Shown here one piece after another: positions 1 to 11,945 of a DNA stretch of 64,000 nt (position 1 is the stretch's first letter; each line of letters opens with the position of its first letter). The stretch covers positions 31,706 through 95,705 of the forward strand of contig JABYQU010000081.1 of assembly GCA_022264855.1 (NCBI GenBank), in the 5' to 3' direction. Source of the DNA: Lenzites betulinus (taxonomy: Eukaryota; Basidiomycota; Agaricomycetes; Polyporales; Polyporaceae). The position numbers and the translations under genes are program-made. The notes under the pieces are model-generated. The model worked only from the letters and a program-made list of their open reading frames with translations. It was not told where the DNA came from and made no database searches.

Positions 1-992
1 TCCCAGATATATCCTGCCCCAGCTATCTACCCGGCAATATTGTTCGAAGAGACGCGATGTTTTACCATTGCGCGTTTCGTCCTGGACAAAGTCGCCTGTC
101 ACTGCATTCACACTGGCCACAGTCGACAACGTTCGCACACCTGCCAAACATTCGGCTTCGGTCGACGCACAAAACCCGCAGGAGCCCTATCTCGTCTAGG
201 CGACACATACCGCATTACGCCAAGGGCCGAACGGCCCGTGCTGGATGTATTCTGCTCATTGTTTTGGCTCTCTATTATGACCTATATCGACCATATCCCG
301 GACGGATGAAGGCAATTTGCATACCGCGTACCACGTACCGTAAATACCACTCGGCCTTGGTCTTCTCACCGCAGGCCACAGCCCCCGCGTATGTGCTACG
401 CTCCGCTGCGGGACGAGGTCAGAGGGTCGACGATAGATAGCAGCTTGAGGCCTGAGCGTTCGGTGCGCCGTTGCATGTTGACAGCCTGTGGCGATAGGCG
501 TGCATATCGCACTTTGAGCGAGCGTGCGCGGACAGCCAAGCCACCGCGCACCGGGCCCTCCAGCTGAAAGAGACCCGTTCGAATGCCGGGCGAGCCGGAG
601 GGTGACCACAGAGGGGGGCGGATAGGCGGGGTCGAGGCGCCGCCTGAGAACAACGCCTGCGCTTCCTTCGCGCGGCGTTCTCCCAGGACCCCATTGAGCA
701 CGCATGCGCTGCGCATGTTGTGCGGAGTCGGATGGCGGTGCGCACTGTGGGTTCTCACCCGCAGGCCACGGTGCACGCTCGGCTTTGCGCCGTTCGCCGA
801 GGGTGGGCTTCTCTCAGGGCGGAGATGAGCTGGGTGTACATAAGCTGCACGGAGGAGTGCGATATCGCTCTTGACACAACGACCAGTGCTGGGGGTACCT
901 GAAGACCTAAGGAGAAAATCGGAGGGAAGAATAAGAACAGGTCAGTAATAGCCCTGCAGTGCGCGAGCGCACTGCGCAGCCTGAAGACCACC
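1..992. other. Left-edge intergenic region
   Basis: No reading frame here shows recognisable protein motifs or a coherent exon chain. The short open frames on both strands are typical of GC-rich non-coding DNA. It precedes the first VTT gene and presumably holds its promoter. Confidence 0.4.
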
Positions 993-3022
993 ATGATCAT
1001 CGAGTATGTCCTCGAGTTGTTTGCGCCAGCAGGACTTACTGACAGGAAACACATTGATCGTCACCATCGCGCTGCAGGACACAGGACTCGCCACGAGCAC
1101 GGACGCAGCCACAGACACCGCTGGGGCCGACCATCAACATCTACCCACCCGCACACCCAGCTACCACGACCCCGAGCACAGGAACGGGCAGGGCGGGCTC
1201 ATCCTCGAGGCTCGACGCGTACGAGCCGCCGTCGCTCACATATTCCGCCAGCACCAGCGGCGGGGAAGACGGCGGCCTGCCCGAGTACACTGCATACGAC
1301 TCGCCAGAACTCGAGCTGGACGAGCAGGCGAAGGCGGATGCGGCGGCGAGCACGGCAGACGTGCGCGGGACGCTCCGCACGCCGAGCCCGACTCCGGAAG
1401 AGGCGCGGGTGCTCAGCGAAAAGACCCGGATGTGTGGAGACTGGCGGCGGTATATGCGCGAGTGGCGGCGGTATGCGAATGTGCGCGGGTATTGTACGTT
1501 TGCTTGTCTTCTTTTCGAGTGCCGGGGTGAAATGGGCTCGCTGACGTGCGGGTGTGTAGGGACGCTGGCGGCAATCGTGGCGGTCATTGCGTTCATAGCC
1601 GTGTTTCTGAAGTACCAGAAGGAGATCGTGCGGTGGATGCGGCCGTTCGCTGACTGGATGCACAAGTGCGTCCGCTGTCTCCTCATCGTTTACGGCGCGC
1701 CTCGCTGACCGTGCGCTGGCTGCAGCACGCCTGGTGGATGGCTTATCCCGATCGCGATCATGTTCGTGCTGTCCTTCCCGCCGGTAAGTGCCCCCATGCA
1801 TTCGGAGGAGAAGGTGTGCTCACATAAGGACGCGCAGCTTTTCGGGCACGAGATCATCGCGATTCTCGTCGGCGACGTGTGGGGCATCTGGATTGGCTTC
1901 GGTATCGTCGCGGCGGGGACGATCTTCGGCGAGCTCGGGAACTTCTAGTCTGTCTTCCGTCCTCTCCCACTGCTGTTGTGTGTGCGCTGACCACGGTGGG
2001 TGTGAGCACAGCGCGTTCAAGTACTTTTGCAGTGCGCGAGGGAAGAAATACGAGCGGGAGAAGCTGTCGTATGCGCTGCACGCACAGGTCGCGCGCGAGG
2101 GCGGGATCCTCGTCCCGACCATCATGCGCCTCACCTTCGTCCCCGGCCACTGTGCGTCCCCTGCGATCCCTAATTGCTGCCCGAGTGCTGACCGGTGTGG
2201 GCGGCGTAGTCCTGACGGCCGTGTTCTCGACGTGTGGGATGACTGTGTGGACATTCTTCGTGTCCGCGACGCTCTCCCTCCCGAAGCAGCTCGCGGCGGT
2301 CTACATCGGTGTCGCCCAGGTAGAGGACCGTACGTCTCCTCGCGCTCGCCATTGCTTGCCCTATTAATGGTGTGTGTGCGCGCTGGCAGAGACGTCGCCG
2401 ACGACGAACGCGATCAAAGCGGTAGTGATATTGGCGACGCTAGCGATGTCCATAATCGCCGCGCGCTTCATCAACAAGCGTGTCGACGCCGTCAAGGCGC
2501 GCGTCATCTACGCCCGCCGGAAAGAGAGGTCTGTGCCCTAATACCAGTGGTGTGCGCACGGATGCTGATGGCAGCGCGACATGCAGGCAGGCGCGCATGC
2601 TGCAGGGCGAGGACCTGTCCACCGAGGCACTCCCTAGTTCCACCCCTGGTGGCACTGATGTCGGGCCTGACACGGTGTCGGGGCTCTCCCGCACGAGCAC
2701 ACGCGCGCCCCCGGCACCCGCGGTGCACATGCCCGTCCCACAGCGTGCCGCCGTCGCACGGACGGCGGTCGTACCAGTCGAGATACACCGCCCGCAGCAG
2801 CGCCCGCGCACCGCGAGCCGCATGAAGCTCTTCGCCGGCCGCAGCGGGGGCTGGAAGAAGAGGAGGCCGAGCGACGTCGACGGGTCCGAGGCGCGCGGTG
2901 CTGGCGGTGGGGAGTGGGACGGGGAGGGCTCAGGTGGGGATGTCGAGCTGGAGGTGGGAGTGGGTGGGCGCGCACTCCGTGCGAGGAGGCATACGGAGGA
3001 GGAAGGTGTTGTGCGTGCGTAG
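993..3022 (+). CDS. VTT/TVP38-type membrane protein, paralogue A
   Basis: Nine-exon model: 993-1003, 1078-1493, 1560-1665, 1726-1783, 1838-1947, 2012-2151, 2210-2329, 2390-2528, 2587-3022. It is in frame throughout and gives about 511 aa. The N-terminal third is a cytosolic-looking Pro/Ser/Glu region ending in a LRTPSPTPEEA motif shared by all three paralogues. Next come a first membrane segment (AAIVAVIAFIAVFL), the WMRPFADWM block, and the VTT (SNARE-associated Golgi, PF09335-like) core: LSFPP, then LFGHEIIAILVGDVWG and GTIFGELGNF, then a cysteine-containing linker and further membrane segments. The C-terminus is a long basic/acidic tail with Gly-Glu runs, absent from paralogue B. Yeast Tvp38 is a Golgi membrane protein and the wider DedA/VTT family includes lipid scramblases; a similar membrane or lipid-trafficking role is inference. 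The start is the ATG of an 11-nt first exon matching the arrangement of paralogue C. Confidence 0.8.
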
Positions 3023-4564
3023 GCTGGAATGGTAAGTAGAATGCTTGAGGACTTTGGCTCTCTCTTGGCCGATACTTTGGTGAGGTGGTTACTGCGTCCC
3101 AATGAATTAGTACGATAATAACGATATCACGATGTAGATCGTATTGATCGCACGTCGGTGGCTCCGCTGAATACGAATTTGTCTGCAGGCCAAGGGTTTG
3201 AAATTTCAAGCTTCAAGACCAATTGGGGGCGGTGCATGGAGGCGTGTGTGGGCGCAGATACGTGACTTGAGGAACGCCGTCCACTTCGACTATGGCAGGC
3301 TGAGGTCACTGGAGAGAGGGTGGCCTCGCACAGCATAGTGAAGGAACACCTGTAGGTACTCGACTCGTGCTTGACTCAACCTGATGGGATACTCACCTAC
3401 CTGCCAATGCCTACGCCCCACTGCGCGCGTGGCGAGCAGACTCGGAGTCACCTTCTACCATTCGTCCGGGCCCGTCCCTAGTCGACATCTCGCACGGAAA
3501 CTGCGGGCCCAGCTCTCAACACATGAGGAGCTGCGCGGCCTGTCACGTACAAGGAGAAGAAACCCCGCGAATCGAGCCTGCCGATCTATTTGGTCCGCCG
3601 TTATTCATGCCGAGCCTCAGAACGACGCATGATGCACGACTCTCCGAGGCACGTCGGTACTATCGTCCACTGCCACTGCCAGAGTCACAGATCAAGACTG
3701 CGGGGTAGCGCTTGTCATCAAGTTATCTTGGCGCATTGATGCTGCACCGCTGTGGCGAGCCTGAGTTTGTTTGGCGCGTGCGGGGGTGGAGGGCCCCGTG
3801 CACGGCTCGGTACTGCCGCGCCCGGTACGTCCGTCTTCAGGATCCGAGGGATTGTGTTTGTGCGACTGACAGGCTGTCCCAGGGCGCACCATCCCGAGCT
3901 CGAAGGATCCGCGGTCGCTGTACAGTCGCAAGCCCTGCGCAGCGCAGCGCCTGAGTTTCCCCGCGAACCTTCATCAGGGCGAGCGCGCACTCCTCCGCGT
4001 TCCTCAAACGCTATCTCCCGCCCATGTGACCGCTGCGCACGCCCGCGCCCATCCTTCGACACATTGGTCGCAGCTCGGCACGGGGATTCGCACCTGGTAG
4101 ACGCTGTCAACGCGCTGCGACGGTGCTGCGCTCGCGTCCTTCGTCCCCCGGGTGGTGCCTTCTGTCGTCTGCATGTCGGTTAGAAGTGAGGTGAAACGGT
4201 CGGCGCGCGCGGGGCCGGGGTGGATTTGCGACCATGATCGATGATCGTGCACGCGGGGGCTGCGGGCAGCATGGACGGTGTGGACGGCGTGGTGCGCAGT
4301 GTTTGAATGCGATCCGGGTTGACGGTGCAGTGCAGGAAGAGTGCCAAGTGTATGTGGGTTCCGAGGAGGGCCGAGCGGGAGTATTTAAGGGTGCGGCCCG
4401 CGAAGGGATGCGTGCCTATGTGATACTGTTTGCCGTCGGAGTGGTCTACTTGGCGCACGACGCTCGTTTGCACCTCGAAGTACATACCGTTGAACACAAG
4501 TGAGTGCCAATCTTTAGAACCTGCGGTAATAATGTGTACTGACTGATGGAGACTGAGTCTCCCG
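3023..4564. other. Spacer between VTT paralogues A and B
   Basis: No gene recognised. A TATA-like TATTTAAGG at about 4382 lies about 180 bp upstream of the paralogue B start. A minus-strand stretch near 3170-3240 reads LVLKLEISNPWPADKFVFS. A faintly similar LSLKLEVGRTGTVKFVSEF occurs on the minus strand near 6640-6700, in the next spacer. This could be a duplicated remnant carried along with the tandem genes. Confidence 0.35.
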
Positions 4565-6053
4565 ATGCGCGGAGCCAGCTCGGAGCCGCAGGTCTTCCCG
4601 CCGACTATCAACGTAGAGGACGCAGACGGCCCCAGCGCTGCTTCGAGCACATACGCCCGAGCGGCGTCACACGCCCCGCACCCTCCGGGAGACACCGCGC
4701 TTGGCTATCCTCCCGACCCAAAGGTAGACAAGCAGGATGTGACGGTGAGCGCGGACGTGGAGGCGCGAGGGGCGTTGCGCACGCCGAGCCCGACGCCGAG
4801 TGAGCAAGAGATGCTGGCGGGCTCGATCTGGACGCAGGGCACGAAGAAGAGTTGGCGGGAGAGAATGAACCGGGAGACGCTCAGTGCGTGCTATCCAGTT
4901 AGGTGTTCAGAAACAAGCTCACGGGAGTGACCAGTCACGTATTTGGTGTTGGTGGTGATCATCGCGGTCGTGACTGTGTTTCTGGTTTTTCAGAACGACA
5001 TCATCAGGGGGTTGAAGCCATTTTCCGACTGGCTGCATAGGTGTGTTGAGAGCCACTCCGACAAGTGGAGAGACGCAGGCTGATCTAGGGGGTGTCCGGA
5101 TGGATAGGACGAAGGGTGCGTGGCTGGTCCCTATCGCGATTATATTCGTACTCTCGTTCCCGCCGGTGCGTGTCTAGGCTTTGTGGGTCGCGCGAATGGC
5201 AAGAGCTAATTATGATGGATGACGCACTAGCTGTTTGGACACGGTCTCATCGCAATTATATGCGGGACCGTTTGGGGCGTATGGATCGGGTGGGGGATCG
5301 TGACGGCAGGCACCGTCCTCGGCGAGCTCGCCAACTTCGTGTGCGTTGTCCGCACATGTTACTTCCTGATATCTTTAAAAGGGACACACTGACACGGGCA
5401 TCAGCATCTGCAAATGGTGCTGCTACAGGAATGGCCAAAAGTTCGAAGACAGGTACCTGATGTACGCACTTTACGCGCAGGTCGTGCGCGAGGGCAGCTT
5501 CGTCATGCCCACCATCATGCGCTACACCTCCTATCCGGGCCACGGTCAGTCCCTGACGCAGCTCGATCCCAATCGAGCACTTCCTAACATGTTGTGTGCA
5601 GTGCTGACGGTTATCTTCGCGACCTGCGGGACGAGCGTGTGGGAATTCGTCCTCGCCGCGCTGCTATCCTCGCCGAAGCACCTCGCGACCGTATACCTCG
5701 GCGTCGCGGGGTCCGACTCGGACAACGGTACGTGATTGGCGCCTAGAGTTTTGGTTTTGCCACAGACCACGCAGCTGACAGACGAATGAATGTGTGGCGG
5801 CGCAGGTCTCAAGGGCGGGGCGCTGGCGGGCGTAAAGGTCGCAGTGATTATGGGGACCACCGTGGTCACATACGCTGCGTTGTGGTGGGTCGGCAGGGAG
5901 ATCGACCGAGTGAAGGGGAGGGTAATTTACGGTCGCCAGAAATCCAGGCAGGAACGGATGCTTCGAGCGAGCACGCAGCGGCTTGGGGCGTCCAGGGATG
6001 AGTCTATGGACCAGTCTACGTCGGGTTCGACGACTGGTTTGAGGCGGTCGTAG
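4565..6053 (+). CDS. VTT/TVP38-type membrane protein, paralogue B
   Basis: Seven-exon model: 4565-4883, 4935-5040, 5108-5165, 5231-5340, 5405-5544, 5602-5727, 5806-6053, giving about 368 aa in frame. The order matches its neighbours: LRTPSPTPSEQE, a first membrane helix (YLVLVVIIAVVTVFLVF), LKPFSDWLHR, WLVPIAIIFVLSFPP, LFGHGLIAIICGTVWG, GTVLGELANF, a CKWCCYRNGQKF linker, and further helices ending in VGREIDRVKGRVIYGRQ. It differs in two ways: the charged C-terminal tail is very short, and the intron that splits the tail in A and C is absent. The first HE of the VTT core reads HG here. The start at 4565 is the first ATG in frame; an upstream ATG at 4543 is in another frame. A Golgi or endomembrane location is inferred from the family. 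Confidence 0.78.
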
Positions 6054-7702
6054 GGTGGCGAACATGCGTGGCGTCGTTGTAGTCTATATCCAATGAGATA
6101 TATGCCGCGACGTTATTCATATGGCGTGGAATCTGCTAAACGGATGCAGTATAAGGAAACGAATGTGGGGACTGACGCGATGAGGCAGATGAGAGGCGCT
6201 TGAGCAGGAGTACTCGGTCATCGAACTACGCAGCCATGAAGGTGAAAAATGACCGCAAACGCACCATCGTATCGAGCATGAGCTTCCCGTAGCGAGAGCC
6301 GAGATGTGAGAGTCTGTTGCGGCTCGAGGTCCGAGTCGAATGAGTTGAAAGCTTGAAGTACTGCAACAGGCGCTTAAAACTACCGCTCTAGGCACCATGT
6401 CGAAAACACATGGATGGAATTACCCGATCCCAGAAATTCAAGTTGGCTTGTATCAAAGGTTACATGTACAGCTGCGTGGTGAAGCATTTTATCGGCCCCT
6501 ATCGCGTTATGACAGGGCGAAAATCAACCGCGGGTCAAGGAAACTTACCTTGAGGTTGTATCGAGTGGCCCGCTAAGGAACTCCATGTCGAGCCCGCAGA
6601 CCGTGAGTACGACTGTGAGGCGAGCTCCTCGCCTGGGCAGGTAAATTCGCTCACGAACTTGACAGTCCCGGTCCGACCGACCTCAAGTTTCAAGCTCAAG
6701 AGTTGGTGTACTGCGTGCCTCGGGAACGAACATACCGCGACCATCAATACCTGCGGCGGCGTAGTACGTTGGGACTGGTTGTGAAGTGACAACACCCGTT
6801 GCGCACGCGCGAGCGTTCGGTGTACCAGTATGAAACGCACCGGCGGCATTGTAGTGCCACAGAGGTGGGTGCGTTCTGGGTGCGTTCTGCGAATCGTTGA
6901 GTGATATGCGGTGCGGAATGAGGAGCCAATCAAGGCGCGCGTACGTATATCGGTGTTCTAAAGATAGGTTGTGCTCTACCACCTCCATCATCGCTGGCCG
7001 GCTGAGAGCGCAACGAGGCGCCAAGCGAGACAAAATGCATCAAATAAACATGTCGATATCGATCCAGGATGAGCTATGTGCAGGCCAGGTGCTGATGTGG
7101 GGTGCGTGCGCGACACGGACGCCCAGGTGTCGACTCCGATCCGCGCTGACTGTCACTACGTGGATAGCGAGCTGATGGGGGAATGGGGTTGTTACATCTG
7201 GTGCATTGGCGAGTGCTCGGAGGTAAGAAGATGCGAAGAGCGCGAGCGTTACGGTCGCGGACGAGAGAGAAGGAGGGACGGATGTGTCGGACACCGCCAC
7301 TGCGCACTGGAAGCGTGGATAGACGCCATCACACCCGCAGCCATGAACATACCCGTCGCCCGCCTTAGTCCCGATTAGCCTTTCATTAGTGCAAACCCTG
7401 ATGCGTGCATAGCACATACCCGCGCACGACGCTGCATAGCGTGGCCCGCCTCCGACAGACCGTGCGCCTTCCCCAGGAGGCGATGCCGCGTGCCGGCGGG
7501 CTCTCTATCACTGCGGCCCCCTCCCGCGTACTTATTATGTGGCTCGGGTCTGTCCTCGACCTCGCTCCACTGACCTCGGTGGCTTCCACCTCAACACCGC
7601 CCACGCTCGCGACAGCCGTTATATACCTCGCCAACTCTCCCAGGTCGTCCGCACCCTCGAGCCCACCCTCCTCCGACCCTCACGCCTTCTCGCCTACTCG
7701 CC
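6054..7702. other. Spacer between VTT paralogues B and C
   Basis: No gene recognised. A TATA-like TTATATAC at about 7619-7626 lies roughly 80 bp upstream of the paralogue C start, followed by a pyrimidine-rich leader. This is a plausible core promoter. Confidence 0.35.
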
Positions 7703-9326
7703 ATGTCCGCCTCGTGAGTAGCCCTGCACACCTTCGGCGTGGCTCAGTTGCTAACCATCGGCTGTAGGCCATACAACCCCTACGTGGCCAACAATTCGTA
7801 TGCCGCACCAACTGATTATCCTCCAACGTATAACACCCCCAATCCGGATGGCCCCAAGAACGATGCGTCGGTGGATGTCCGGTACCTCACCCGCACGCCC
7901 AGTCCCACTCCCTCAGAGGCAGAAGCGCTCTCCCCAACAAAGAAGAAACGGCGGGTAGGCCTCCTGGCGCTCTTCAACCCCGAGACCTTTAGGAACCCGA
8001 AAGAGCTCGGCAAGTACCTGTCCCCCAGGCCTCCGTCCGCGTCGCTGATAGCGCATTGCAGTCAGGTTGCTGATCACGTTCGCCATCATCGCACTCGTCG
8101 TGCTCTTCATCGTGTACCAGCAGAATATTGTGCGGTGGCTGCGGCCCTTTGCCGACTGGATGCGCAGGTACGTCCCTCCCTCACGCTATCGCAGCAAGCA
8201 CACGCTCTGAACGAACGCCGTCTGCAGGACACCAGGCGGGTGGCTCATTCCCATCGCCATCATGATCGTCATGTCATTCCCTCCCGTGAGTGCTAATATG
8301 GTCCCATCAGCCCTTAGATGATCCTCACGCGCCCCGCCCCGCTCGCAGCTCTTTGGGCACGAGATCATCGCCATTCTGTGCGGAGACGTCTGGGGCGTCT
8401 GGATCGGCTTTGGGATCGTCGCAGCAGGCACGATCTTCGGCGAGCTCGCAAACTACTAGTGCGTCCTTCCCGCCATGGGCTAGTCATGCCGCGCTGACGC
8501 GTCCATAGCGTGTTCAAGTGGTTCTGCATGGCCCGCGGGAAGAAGTTCGAGGACAAGAAGCTGTCGTACGCGCTCCTCGCGGAGGTCGTGCGCCAGGGCG
8601 GGCTCCTGATGGCCGTGGTCATTCGGTACTCTGCCATCCCAGGACATTGTGCGTACCACTCACCCCGCCATCTGCGCATCCGCTCATCCCTGGCTCGCAG
8701 TCTCGACCGCGGTGTTCGCGTCGTGCGGGATGAACGTCTTTACCTTCCTCGCGGCCGCCTTCCTCTCCCTGCCCACGCAGCTCGCGACCGTCTACCTCGG
8801 CGCCGCGCAGAGCACCGGTGCGTCCTCTCACATCCCAGCAAGTATCCGCTATATGCTAAGCACGGCCCCGCACAGACAACGTCTCCTCGAAGACGAAGAC
8901 GATCAAGACAGTCGTCATCGTCCTCACCGTGCTCGTCACCATCTTCGCGATGCACTACGTCCGGAAACAGACCGAGAACATCACGCCCGCCGTCGTCTAC
9001 CGCCGGCGCAAGGCCAGGTATGCCCCCCTCCCCGCTGCTCTCCCCGTGTCTAGCGCTGACACGCGAACAGACAGGCAAAGCTCCGCGCCGCGGCCGGCAT
9101 GGAGCCCGACCCCGAGGCGTACGGCGAGTCCGTCGCGACGCCGCTCCTCAGCGGGGGCGCGCCCGGCGCGCAGACTGTGCAGCTCGACGGCGTCACGCTG
9201 CAGGTCCCGCAGCCGCAGCGCGGCGCGTGGCAGCCGAACGCATACACGACGGAGGGCCCGCGCGTGCCGCAGCCGGGGTTTGACCAGCGCGCGCGGAGCC
9301 CGTCGCGCTCGCCGTATGGGCGGTGA
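7703..9326 (+). CDS. VTT/TVP38-type membrane protein, paralogue C
   Basis: Nine-exon model: 7703-7713, 7768-8013, 8066-8167, 8228-8285, 8349-8458, 8509-8648, 8701-8817, 8876-9017, 9071-9326, all with GT-AG borders and in frame, giving about 393 aa. It has the conserved LTRTPSPTPSEAEAL motif, a first helix (LLITFAIIALVVLFIVY), LRPFADWMRRTPGG, the LSFPP-like MSFPP, LFGHEIIAILCGDVWG, GTIFGELANY, FASCGMNVFTFLAAAFLS and a final helix before VVYRRRKARQ. The tail is Pro/Gly-rich and ends SRSPYGR. Exon borders match paralogue A one for one, so the pair arose by tandem duplication of an intron-containing gene. This is the cleanest of the three models. Confidence 0.83.
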
Positions 9327-9960
9327 GCGGGGTGGGACCGAGGTGTCGTTGGCGATGGGTGGGGTGGGTGGGGGATCCCTGGAGGGGACGCGCGGATCGT
9401 GCTCTGGCGGGGACGGTTAGATGGCTTGTGTGGACTGGACTGGACTTTGCGCCGTGCTGTGCCCTTGACGCTTGTATACTAGGTGGGACGCGTCAGCTGT
9501 CTTATATGACGAGGCCTTTCACGAGGACGAAGCGATAGGCTAGCAGAAACACGTCGGCGGTGGCGAGCCGGTTAGGCTCGTCGACTGCTGATACATGGTG
9601 GTGCACACAAGCTGGGGCAGATTCCGCTGCACTTCCAAGTTGCAAGCTGCTGACTTACGAAAGTGCAACTGCGACGACAGAGTCAATGTTCCTCGCGATG
9701 CTTTCTTATCTCCGGGAAAGCGAGGGGATTTCTCTCGACCACGCCGAGGAGTGAGTGGCTGAGTGAAGGGTTGACTCAACCGGACAGGCGCTCAAGAGCG
9801 AGTATCCGCTCAACCAGAAACTAAAATTCTCTCGGCCACGCTCAGGAGCGAGTGGCTGAGTGAAGGGTTCATGGCAGCGCGTCTAGTAAAGAATAAGCGC
9901 AGACTTGGATAGAAAGTCATGTTCACCTACAAAAGAAATATGCGACCAGAGAATGCATGG
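9327..9960. other. Convergent 3' intergenic region
   Basis: This lies between the 3' ends of VTT paralogue C and the TsaD-like gene. It holds an imperfect 41-bp direct repeat and no reading frame of interest. Confidence 0.5.
9732..9869. repeat. 41-bp imperfect direct repeat pair
   Basis: Copies at 9732-9772 and 9829-9869 differ at four positions. Both contain GAGTGGCTGAGTGAAGGGTT or a near match, and start CTCTCG. They lie between convergent genes. No function is evident. Confidence 0.7.
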
Positions 9961-11451
9961 CTATGTAGCAGCACTAGGCCTAACCTTGCGAACGTATACC
10001 ATCCCCGGCTCCCGCAGCTCCTCGAGACTCCACTTCGGGCGGGACTCGACGGAATAATCGTCCGTATCTCCCGCCAAGAAGCGGTCCATCGACGCCCACG
10101 CGATCATCACCGCGTTGTCTGCGAATGCGTATCAGCACACCAAACGGACTGGCAGGCACGACACGACGCACCCGTACACAACGCGGGCGGCGGGAAGACA
10201 AGCTCGATCGGCCTGTCCCCACTTTCACGCTCCAAACACGCCCGCAGCCGCTCCTTAAGATACGCATTGCTCGCTACGCCCCCGCTCACGACCAGATGGC
10301 GCACATGATGGTCTTGCTGTCGGCATTGTTGCAGCGCCAGGCCCAGCTTCTCCTCGAGCTGCCCGACGGCCGCCTTCTGGAAGCTGCGCGCGATGCCAAG
10401 TCGCGCGCCCGCGTCGAGCGTCCCGCGCCGCGCGTCGAGGTAACGCTCGACCGCGGAGTGGATACCTGTGTACGAGAGCGCGAGCCGGCCACGCATCGCG
10501 ATGGGCAGCTTCAGCTCGGGCACCTCCCCCTCCGCCGCGGGATCGGGATCGGGAGAGGCGCAGAAGCGCTCGAGGGCCGCGCCGCCGGAGCGGCCGTCGA
10601 GCGGGATGTCGAGGAGGCGCGCGACTTTGTCGTATGCGTTCCCGATGCTCTCGTCGACGGTCTCGGCGATGATGCGGAAGTGGAGCGGGCTCGTGGCGAG
10701 CACGAACATCGTGTGGCCGCCCGAAACGAGCAGGGTGATGAATGGGAACTGGGGGCGCGAGTCCGGTGGGGAGGTGAGGAACGGTGTGAGGGCGTGTGCT
10801 TGCTGTGTCAAATAAGTGAGCGAGGCAAGTCAGTAGTTGTGGGGACACGTCTCCGCCGTGGGACTGCGCGACGGGGAAAGACGCATACCATGTGATGTAC
10901 GCCTACGAGAGGTTTGTTGAGTGAGGCCGCGAGCGTACGCGCAGCGTTTCCGCATACACTCAAGCAGCCGGGAATTCCTTCACGAGTGTCAGCGAACGCA
11001 CTCGTCTCGTCTTGCACGATATTTACCGGGACCTCGAGTGAACGCGATTCCATCCACGTCCTGAATAGAGAGTTTCGCCTCTCGCAGTGCTCTCTGTACG
11101 GCCCCTGGCTGGACAGAAGCAGTCAGCTCTCGCGCGCAAACTTGTATATCAACTTGAAATTACCAGATTGCGCTGGTGAGCATGTATAGCGACAAAAGGA
11201 TGGATACCGCCGTATTGCTCAAGACTAGTCTGGGTGAGTAAGACAAGGAGGGCGGGGTGTTTTTGGCGAACGCACAAGGCTTGCTGGCTTACGACCACAT
11301 TCGAGAGAACGTTGCGGTCGGAGGTGACGACAGCGGCGCAGGAGTCGTCTGCAGACGACTCGAGTGCAAGAACAGTGAACCTGCGCAATTGAGCATGGCT
11401 TGGAGACCGTAGGCGTTGGACACGATGCGCGAGCATATACCGTCGGAACAT
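9961..11451 (-). CDS. Mitochondrial tRNA threonylcarbamoyladenosine synthase (TsaD/Qri7/OSGEPL1 family)
   Basis: Six exons on the minus strand: 11451-11293, 11229-11164, 11108-11027, 10977-10889, 10802-10172, 10118-9961, giving about 394 aa in frame. The Kae1/TsaD/Qri7 family transfers the threonylcarbamoyl group to A37 of ANN-decoding tRNAs; the Qri7 branch works in mitochondria. Visible motifs in order are LALESSADDSC, GGIHPFVAIHAHQRNL, DGIAFTRGPG, CLSVCGNAARTLA, the metal-binding VGVHHMQAHA, LLVSGGHT, the VVSGGVASNAYL nucleotide-binding segment and CTDNAVMIAWA near the end. The N-terminus (MFRRYMLAHRVQRLR) is Arg-rich and free of acidic residues, which fits a mitochondrial presequence. Length and motif order match Qri7 rather than cytosolic Kae1. 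Introns are 52-86 bp. Confidence 0.9.
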
Positions 11452-11945
11452 GTGTTGCGTCGCTGGCGCGTGGATGGGTCGAGAGCAGGGGGCGATAGAA
11501 CAGGCCAAATTTTTTGATTGAAGAACGAGACAACGACCATACACCACGTGTAAGGTTCAGTTGTCGACGTGGTTCTGTCGAGGAAGATGCTCTAGTGGTG
11601 GTGTGGCCAACTTGCTGCACTGCAGCGAAACTGCGAGACACGGCCAAGGTTTTGGCGCCCACTTCCGGTGCGGGTGTGCCTTCAAGTGCATCCAAGCGCT
11701 TGGAAGTCCGACACGGGCGCCTCTAGGTGGGCCATATCCGCAAGGTCATATCTTGTGAGGCATAAATTAGCAAGACATAGGACATGTATGATATGAATGC
11801 TAAGGTCCATGGGCGTCGGTTCAAGCAAGAAAATCGTTCTGCAGAGCAATTCCGGGTGACTTATTTGAGTAACCGTGCACCTATGCCCGAGCGCCGGGCC
11901 ACTCATAGCAGTCAGCGTCTATAGCATGAGATATATACATGGAAT
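11452..11945. other. Intergenic region between the TsaD-like gene and the Plavaka 3' end
   Basis: No gene seen. It would contain the TsaD-like promoter and possibly the 3' terminus of the Plavaka element. I could not identify matching terminal inverted repeats by eye. Confidence 0.35.
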
